Assembly (NCBI GenBank): GCA_031281855.1
Contig: JAITEW010000014.1
Location: 1-6,710 of the forward strand
Direction: 5' to 3'
DNA length: 6,710 nt
From: Treponema sp.
GTDB lineage: Bacteria > Spirochaetota > Spirochaetia > Treponematales > Breznakiellaceae
The position numbers and the translations under genes are program-made. The stretch's first letter is position 1. Each line of letters begins with the position of its first letter. The notes below the pieces were generated by a model that saw only the letters and a program-made list of their open reading frames with translations, did not search any database and was not told the origin of the DNA. Shown piece by piece: positions 1 to 5,213 of the stretch.

Positions 1-10
1 TGTAAGCAAT

Positions 11-92
11 TGCGGCCTAGAAGACTTGAACTTCCATGCCTCTCGGCACCAGCACCTCAAGCTGGCGTGTCTACCAGTTCCACCAAGGCCGC
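11..92 (-). tRNA. tRNA-Leu, anticodon GAG
   Basis: Read on the minus strand, this folds as a complete class II tRNA. The 7-bp acceptor stem GCGGCCT/AGGCCGC is perfectly paired. The anticodon stem CCAGC/GCTGG encloses the 7-nt loop TTGAGGT, giving anticodon GAG (plus-strand bases 56-58), which reads the leucine codons CUC and CUU. The long variable arm TGCC-GAGA-GGCA is typical of tRNA-Leu, and the T arm has the loop TTCAAGT. The discriminator base is A at position 11, as expected for leucine. The 3' CCA is not encoded (the next bases are ATT), so it must be added by nucleotidyltransferase. The gene stands alone here, transcribed divergently from the ankyrin lipoprotein. Only 10 bp of its downstream flank is visible, so its terminator or any following tRNA lies outside the window. 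Confidence 0.96.
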
Positions 93-106
93 ATTGTCTA
101 AAATCC

Positions 107-133
107 TTGTACAGTAAACGCTGATAGTATAAC
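107..133 (+). promoter_or_regulatory. Possible weak promoter of the lipoprotein gene
   Basis: A TTGTAC (107-112) and a TATAAC (128-133) lie 15 bp apart on the plus strand. The spacing is short and the -35 match is poor, so this is tentative. If used, the transcript would begin near 140, leaving a leader of about 40 nt before the ATG at 182 but under 10 nt before the ATG at 149. The -10 box would physically overlap the -10 box of the divergent tRNA promoter. Confidence 0.22.
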
Positions 134-155
134 AAATTTATCCGGCTTATGTCAA
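126..155 (-). promoter_or_regulatory. Sigma70-type promoter of the tRNA-Leu gene
   Basis: On the minus strand there is a perfect -35 box TTGACA (155 down to 150), an 18-bp spacer and a near-consensus -10 box TATACT (131 down to 126). Transcription would start near position 119, leaving a 5' leader of about 27 nt to be removed by RNase P before the mature tRNA 5' end at 92. The strength of the match suits a stable-RNA gene. The -35 box overlaps the most upstream possible start codon of the divergent lipoprotein gene (ATG at 149), which argues against that start. Confidence 0.75.
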
Positions 156-181
156 TAATCTTTCCTGTCGATGATCGTAAT

Positions 182-3010
182 ATGATGAACAAAAATCTCT
201 TTTTGGCCGTAGTTGTCTGCGGAACCGGTTTATTTATAAGCGTCCTGGGGGGATGCTCGTCCAATACCCCGGCAGTACAGCAGATCCCCAATTCAGACGC
301 CACAGTCCTGGTAGAGGATGATGTGTGGACCCTCCTGGCTCGGGGCGAAGGGGACAGGGCCCGGCGCTATTTTATGGGCGTAGTGGACGTAAACGCCGTA
401 GACAGCCTGGGCAGGACGCCTCTCCATCTGGCTGCAGAAAACAGGGATTCCAATCTGGCTGCTTTCTTTATCGCTTTAGGGGCCAGGGTGAACGCCCTGG
501 ACCGGCAGGACAGGATTCCCCTGGATATCAGCGCCGAAAAGATGGACGCCGCTACAGCAAGAGTTCTTGCATCAGGGGGCTCGGATATTCATCATTCACC
601 TCAAGGGGGTCCGAGTCCTGCCCAGATCGGCGTCAAAGAGAACGGGGATTTCCTTAAAGCCCTTCTGACCCAGGCAAATCTGGAGAACACCGATGCTTCC
701 GGCAGGACCATACTGCATATCGCCGCTGAAGCCGGAAGCGCCGGGGCTATTGACACTATCTTAAAAGCCGGTAGAAACGACCTCGCCGGAAAGGACAGCC
801 AGGGAAAAACCGCGCTGGATATAACCCTGGAAAGGACCAGTTCCAGGAACCATGCCGAAGCGGCGGAACATCTCATCCTGGCCGGAGCGGTATCGGAAAA
901 TCCGCTTTACACCTACATTGCCCCTGCGGCGCGGACTTCTAACTACAATATCCGCAGCGCGGACGGCATGGCGCCGCTTCATTATATAGCCAGAGAGGGC
1001 TATATGGGTTACATCGAGTTCGTCCTGGAAAAACAGGCGGATGTGAATATCAAAAACGCTTCCGGAGCGACTCCTCTCCACGAAGCGGCCCGTTCAGGAA
1101 ACATCAGGGTCATGGAAACTCTGCTGGATCGCGGTGCAGGAGTGAATGCCCAGGACGCCAAGGGGAACACGGTTCTTCACATTGCCCTCCCCCCTCAGAC
1201 TCATCTTGAAGCGCTAAAACTCTTCCTTTCCCACGGGGCCAACGTGAACCTCCGGGACGAACATGGGGATTCGCCTCTCCACATAGCCATCATCCTCAAC
1301 AGATCCCCTGAGCTTATCCAGACGCTGCTTTCTGCAGGGGCTGATGTGACTATCCGCAACATAGACGGCAAGACCCCCCTGTACCTTGCGGTTCAGGAAG
1401 GCCGATCCAATTACATCCCTCTGCTGCTTCAGTATAAATCCGATATATTCGCTGCTGATAACGACGGCGTTACTCCTTTTGAGATGGCCCTTACAAAGGG
1501 CAGCCCCTTGCTTTACACCCTGATCACGGATGAGACGGTGCTTCATAACGATAATCAGGGCAATACGATGCTCCATCTTATCATCAGGAACCGTGGGGGG
1601 ACGGAGATTATCAACTATGTGCTGGACAAAAAAGGCCAGGTAAACGCCAGAAACAAAGAAGGGGACACGGCCCTTCACATAGCAGTGCGTATGAACCAGC
1701 GGGAAGCAGGGGAACTGCTCCTTAACCGCGGGGCCGATATATTCGCGCCTAACGCTAAAGGCGAAAGCCCCCTTTACCTCAGCTTCCCCATGCCTGGAAG
1801 GGATGCCTCAGAACTGCGGCGCTGGATGCTCACTTCGCAGACTCTGGCTGCCAGGGACGGCCTGGGCAATACTGCCCTGCATTACGCGGCGCAGTGGCAG
1901 TACGAGGATTGGATTCCCCTTCTTATCCAGCTTGGGGCCGCTACTGAAGCCGCCAACGCCACAGGAGAGACGCCTCTTTTCGCAGGGGTCAAACAAAACG
2001 CTCCCGGGACCATCAGGGTTCTCATTGCCAACGGGGCCAACCTGGGAAGCCGGGATACTCTGGGAAATACGGCCCTCCATGCGGCGGTACGCTGGAACGC
2101 CAGGCGTTCTGCGGAAACTCTTTTGGATCTTGGGCTGGACATTAATGCCCATGCCCTTAACGGCAAAACGCCTCTCCACGATTCCATACGCCTGGGGATG
2201 AACGATATTGAAAGCCTCCTCCTGGCACGGGGCGCGGATCTTGAAGTCCGCGACGCGGACGGGAATACACCCTTTGTAGAGGCTATTATGGCCGGTTTCC
2301 CGGTTACTATGGAACGCCTGGTGGACAACGGGGCGGACCCTAACACCCGCAATTTCCGGGGAGATACTCCCTTGCACATAGCAGCGGCGATTGAACGGAA
2401 CGATATTGCTGTGTTACTTCTGGGCTGGGGCGCATCGATTCACGCCAGAAATTCCAGCGGCCGGACGCCTTTCCAAAACGCCCTGGCAGCGTCACCCCAG
2501 ATGGTAAGAACCCTCCTGACCAGGGACCGGCTTTACGGTTCCGATGATTACGGCAGTTCCCCCTTGCATATAGCGGTTCAGGAAAAGGCCCCGGTTTCCG
2601 TTATCAGAACTATCATGGATCTTGGGGCCAGAACATCGGCTCTGGATTCGGAAGGCCGTACCCCTCTGCGCCTGGCTCTGGATCTTAACGCCTGGGACGC
2701 GGCAAAACTACTAGCCGATTCAGGCTCCGATGTTTACCTGAGCGCCAGGGACGGGAGGTGCCCGGCGGAGCTGGCCATTTCCCGGGGTTACGATGCCGTA
2801 AGGGCGATCTTCTCAGGAAGGGCTATCAATTCAAAAGACGGTTCAGGCAACACAGTCCTCCACTATGCGGCGCAGGCCGGGGATACTGCTGTCATAATGC
2901 AGCTTATCGAACTGGGCGCCCCTAAGGGAGTCAAAAACATAGCCGCTGAGAGTCCCGCGGATATAGCCCAGCGCTGGCGGCACCCCGATGCGGCGGCTTT
3001 ATTGAATTGA
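182..3010 (+). CDS. Large ankyrin-repeat lipoprotein (about 942 aa)
   Basis: This is a predicted lipid-anchored envelope protein built almost wholly of ankyrin repeats, which normally act as protein-binding scaffolds. The partner and function cannot be told from sequence. With the start at 182, the protein opens with MMNKN, a hydrophobic stretch, and the lipobox LGGC with the acylated Cys at residue 25 (codon 254-256). A linker of about 20 residues and a helical cap (about residues 46-69) follow. Then about 26 ankyrin units of roughly 33 residues run from residue 70 to the C-terminus, with clear cores such as GRTPLHLAA, GATPLHEAA and GNTALHYAA. There is no other domain and no C-terminal tail after the last, incomplete unit. 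In-frame starts are limited to ATG 149, 182 and 185 because an in-frame stop sits at 125-127. I prefer 182 or 185 because the 149 start adds an acidic N-terminus ahead of the signal peptide and overlaps the tRNA -35 box. No clear ribosome binding site precedes any of the three. Several units keep the framework but lack the TPLH consensus. Confidence 0.9.
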   Translation: MMNKNLFLAVVVCGTGLFISVLGGCSSNTPAVQQIPNSDATVLVEDDVWTLLARGEGDRARRYFMGVVDVNAVDSLGRTPLHLAAENRDSNLAAFFIALGARVNALDRQDRIPLDISAEKMDAATARVLASGGSDIHHSPQGGPSPAQIGVKENGDFLKALLTQANLENTDASGRTILHIAAEAGSAGAIDTILKAGRNDLAGKDSQGKTALDITLERTSSRNHAEAAEHLILAGAVSENPLYTYIAPAARTSNYNIRSADGMAPLHYIAREGYMGYIEFVLEKQADVNIKNASGATPLHEAARSGNIRVMETLLDRGAGVNAQDAKGNTVLHIALPPQTHLEALKLFLSHGANVNLRDEHGDSPLHIAIILNRSPELIQTLLSAGADVTIRNIDGKTPLYLAVQEGRSNYIPLLLQYKSDIFAADNDGVTPFEMALTKGSPLLYTLITDETVLHNDNQGNTMLHLIIRNRGGTEIINYVLDKKGQVNARNKEGDTALHIAVRMNQREAGELLLNRGADIFAPNAKGESPLYLSFPMPGRDASELRRWMLTSQTLAARDGLGNTALHYAAQWQYEDWIPLLIQLGAATEAANATGETPLFAGVKQNAPGTIRVLIANGANLGSRDTLGNTALHAAVRWNARRSAETLLDLGLDINAHALNGKTPLHDSIRLGMNDIESLLLARGADLEVRDADGNTPFVEAIMAGFPVTMERLVDNGADPNTRNFRGDTPLHIAAAIERNDIAVLLLGWGASIHARNSSGRTPFQNALAASPQMVRTLLTRDRLYGSDDYGSSPLHIAVQEKAPVSVIRTIMDLGARTSALDSEGRTPLRLALDLNAWDAAKLLADSGSDVYLSARDGRCPAELAISRGYDAVRAIFSGRAINSKDGSGNTVLHYAAQAGDTAVIMQLIELGAPKGVKNIAAESPADIAQRWRHPDAAALLN
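389..3007 (+). repeat. Tandem array of about 26 ankyrin repeat units
   Basis: I split the protein by eye into about 26 units with the pattern xNxxDxxGxTPLHxAxxxxxxxxxxxLLxxGAD. About 20 to 22 are convincing. Degenerate ones include unit 3 (around residues 136-166), unit 5, which carries an insertion ending in a PLYTYIAP stretch, and the last unit. Five units (3, 11, 14, 21 and 24 in my count) are shortened at the end, lacking the usual GA(D/N) turn, and are followed by a unit opening with an offset loop (for example after LLTR, LITD or MLTS). The DNA copies have diverged well beyond simple tandem duplication, so this is an old array and not a recent expansion. Confidence 0.85.
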
Positions 3011-3013
3011 AAG

Positions 3014-3027
3014 TTTTTGTACAAAAA
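3014..3027. repeat. Perfect 14-bp AT-rich palindrome
   Basis: TTTTTGTACAAAAA reads the same on both strands and lies just after the lipoprotein stop codon. On the minus strand its T5 half supplies the T run that follows the convergent hairpin. With no loop it is unlikely to form a hairpin by itself. It could be a chance by-product of T runs in both directions, as seen in bidirectional terminator regions. Confidence 0.5.
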
Positions 3028-3075
3028 GTGTTAGGGAAACGCCGATTGACGTCACGTTAATGAGCGTTTTCCTAA
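3023..3075 (-). terminator. Hairpin plus T run, likely terminator of the ABC operon
   Basis: Bases 3031-3042 pair with 3064-3075 (outer 12-position stem), and 3045-3051 pair with 3055-3061 (inner 7-position stem) around a TCA triloop. A symmetric 2x2 mismatch separates the two stems. Read on the minus strand, the hairpin is followed after CAC by TTTTT (3027 down to 3023), the order expected of an intrinsic terminator. The ABC stop codon (3074-3072) is inside the first arm. On the minus strand two positions are A-C mismatches. On the plus strand the same two are G-U pairs, so the fold is tighter in the lipoprotein transcript, which however has no T run after it. It may serve as a shared 3'-end structure for both convergent genes. 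Confidence 0.55.
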
Positions 3076-5213
3076 GATTCTTCCTGGTATTGCAGCCTGT
3101 AGAGTCCCGCGTAAAGGCCGTTCTTCGCAATAAGCTCATCGTGCCTGCCCTCCTCGGCGACACGGCCGCCTGAAAGCACCAGGATGCGGTGGGCGCTGCG
3201 TATAGTGGAAAGCCGGTGGGCGATAACGATAGATGTGCGCCCTGCAAGGACCCTCTGTATGCCCATCTGGATGAGGCGTTCCGTTTCGGTATCAATAGAG
3301 CTGGTAGCCTCGTCGAGGATTACCACCGCAGGGTTATGGGCGATGACCCGGGCGAAACTGATAAGCTGCCGCTGTCCTGAAGAAATATTGGCCGCTCCTT
3401 CCGAAAGCACCGTGCGGTAGCCTTCTTTGAGACACGAAATAAATTCGTGTGCATGCACCGCCTTTGCGGCTTCTTCAATTGCAGCTTCCGGAAGCGGCAG
3501 GCCCAGGCTGATATTCTCGGCTACTGTGCCTGAAAAAAGAAACACATCCTGGAGTACCGGGAGGCAGGTCCGCCGCAGTTCCTGAAGCGGGATATTCTGA
3601 ACAGGAACGCCGTCAAGGCGTATCCCCCCTCCCTGTATATCCCAGAGCCTGGTCAGCACATTGGTAATAGTAGTTTTTCCCGCGCCGGTATAGCCTACGA
3701 TTGCAGCCATCTCCCCGGGGTTTACCGTAAAGCTGAGGCCCCTGAGAACATCTTCCCCTGTTTTGTACGCAAAGCGCACGTCATCAAATTCGATATGACC
3801 CCGGACCGCTCCTTCTATCCGGCGGACGCCTTTGTCGGGGATCTGTTCTTTTGTGTCCATAAGCGTGAAGACCCATTCGCCGCCTGCCATGGCCGACTGA
3901 AGGAGCGTGTATTTTTCGGCAATGTCCATAAGGGGGTTAAAAAACAAACCGATAAGATTGATAAACGCGATAAGCACTCCAAGGGAAACAGAAAGATGCA
4001 AAACCATAACGCTGCCGGCTACAATGACAATCGAAACTGCCAGGGTTGCGAACCATTCAACCAGGGGCCTGAAGGTGGCGAAGACGTACATTTCCCCTAA
4101 GTTCGCGTTGAGCAGTTCCCGGTTTCTTTCGAGGAAATCCTTCGCGCTCTTCTTTTCACCTCCAAAGAGCTGCACAATCTGCACGCCCGAAAGCCGCTCG
4201 GAGAGGTACGAGTTTACCCTGGACGAGGCGACCCGCTGGCGGCGGAAAGCGTCCCGGGCCTTGACCCGGCTCAGGGCGGTTATGGCCAGTACCGGCGGCA
4301 GGGCGGCCAGGACCGCCAGGGCCAGTTTTGGGGAAAGAACAAAAAGGGTGATCATGGCGCCAGTCATTATCGAAAGGTCCTTGAGGAAAGCTGCCAGTAC
4401 GGAATTAAAGAATTCATTGATAGTTTCAACATCCCCTGTAAGGCGGGTTACGAGCCTGCCGACAGGATGCCGTGAAAGGAACGCGGTAGACTGGGATGTT
4501 GTTTTAGAAAAAAGCTCAAGCCGTATATCCTTCATCACCTTCTGTCCTATGAGAGAGACACTCCAGGTCTGGATAAAAGTAAAAACAAATACCAGAAGCA
4601 AAACAGCGAAAATTAAAATTACCTGCTGAATGATAACCGCTATGTCTCCTGACCGGATCGCGGCGATTTCCTCAGGCGCTAAGGAATACAGATCTTTTTT
4701 CCTGATAGCAGCGGTAACGCGATCCTGCGACGGTTCTTCGTTCAGGAGAAAAAAGGAGGGGCTTTTTTCCACCGCCCCGGCAGCCGGGGAATCTTTCAGG
4801 TACTCAAAGGCGTACCAGTCTTCTTCATCCAGAATCCCTTTGTCCCGGAATTCCGTTTCCGCCCTGCTTGAGAGGCTTAGCTTACGGTCAAGGCGGATAA
4901 AGGCCCGCCCTCCTGCTTCCAGGACCCCGGGGGAAGAAACCGCCTTTTCCAGTTCCTCAAGGCTGCCTGCGCTTATGCCTTGCGCGTTTTTCGCAAGATC
5001 CTGCCGTAACACCAGGAAACGGACGACGATGTGCCTGTCAATAACCTGCTGCTGAATGACAGGAATAATAAGCTCTCCTAAAGTGGAAACAGCCAGGGCG
5101 ATGAGAGCCGCAGCCATAAGGAGGGAATACGGTTTAAGGCATCCAAGAATACGGCGGAATATTTTCTGATCGTAACTCTTTACCACCTCTTCGGTATCAA
5201 AGTAGTCAGACAC
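3072..5213 (-). CDS. ABC exporter half-transporter with extracytoplasmic insertion (catalytic-Glu subunit)
   Basis: This is a membrane permease fused to an ATPase (type IV exporter fold), expected to pump a hydrophobic or amphipathic compound, drug, lipid or peptide outward as a heterodimer with the upstream gene product. I read 713 residues from a GTG at 5213. Six membrane helices lie near residues 31-58, 191-218, 276-297, 298-316, 388-406 and 409-430. In the ATPase domain, the A-loop is Tyr483, Walker A is GYTGAGKTT (507-515), the Q-loop is Gln555, the signature is ISSGQ (610-614), Walker B is VVILDE with catalytic Glu635, and the switch is His666. The signature differs from LSGGQ. Residues about 60-190 form an unusual, largely polar insertion between helices 1 and 2, placing the length well above the usual 580-600. 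The frame stays open upstream to an ATG at 5312, but that start would overlap the previous gene by over 100 nt, whereas the GTG has a well-placed GGAGG. The pair resembles YheH/BmrD of Bacillus as I recall it. The substrate is unknown. Confidence 0.92.
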   Translation of the reverse strand: MSDYFDTEEVVKSYDQKIFRRILGCLKPYSLLMAAALIALAVSTLGELIIPVIQQQVIDRHIVVRFLVLRQDLAKNAQGISAGSLEELEKAVSSPGVLEAGGRAFIRLDRKLSLSSRAETEFRDKGILDEEDWYAFEYLKDSPAAGAVEKSPSFFLLNEEPSQDRVTAAIRKKDLYSLAPEEIAAIRSGDIAVIIQQVILIFAVLLLVFVFTFIQTWSVSLIGQKVMKDIRLELFSKTTSQSTAFLSRHPVGRLVTRLTGDVETINEFFNSVLAAFLKDLSIMTGAMITLFVLSPKLALAVLAALPPVLAITALSRVKARDAFRRQRVASSRVNSYLSERLSGVQIVQLFGGEKKSAKDFLERNRELLNANLGEMYVFATFRPLVEWFATLAVSIVIVAGSVMVLHLSVSLGVLIAFINLIGLFFNPLMDIAEKYTLLQSAMAGGEWVFTLMDTKEQIPDKGVRRIEGAVRGHIEFDDVRFAYKTGEDVLRGLSFTVNPGEMAAIVGYTGAGKTTITNVLTRLWDIQGGGIRLDGVPVQNIPLQELRRTCLPVLQDVFLFSGTVAENISLGLPLPEAAIEEAAKAVHAHEFISCLKEGYRTVLSEGAANISSGQRQLISFARVIAHNPAVVILDEATSSIDTETERLIQMGIQRVLAGRTSIVIAHRLSTIRSAHRILVLSGGRVAEEGRHDELIAKNGLYAGLYRLQYQEES

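Noticed and set aside
1..92. tRNA gene as an integration attachment site
   Set aside because: No integrase, no partial tRNA duplicate and no foreign-looking genes are visible in the window.
171..185. Four-codon leader frame ATG-ATC-GTA-ATA-TGA overlapping the lipoprotein start
   Set aside because: It ends in a TGATG overlap that could allow coupling, but it has no ribosome binding site and such short frames are common by chance.
1808..2379. Two overlapping open frames of 165 and 189 codons on the minus strand, with a similar 154-codon one at 1214-1678
   Set aside because: They are antisense to the ankyrin array. Their repetitive look is just the reverse complement of the repeat codons, and the coding evidence on the plus strand is decisive.
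182..3010. Ankyrin protein as a host-directed secreted effector
   Set aside because: The lipobox indicates membrane anchoring, and there are no secretion or virulence genes nearby to support an effector role.
3047..3054. Operator-like palindrome TGACGTCA
   Set aside because: An 8-bp palindrome inside the convergent hairpin, far from any promoter and expected by chance fairly often.
3031..3075. Integron attC-like recombination site
   Set aside because: Paired arms with an internal mismatch recall attC sites, but neither end fits the RYYYAAC and GTTRRRY consensus, no integrase or cassette pattern is present, and a terminator explains the structure more simply.
3907..4629. Open frame of 240 codons on the plus strand
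   Set aside because: It lies wholly antisense to the ABC gene's membrane domain. Its product is rich in Arg, Ser and Thr with no recognisable motif, as expected of a shadow frame.
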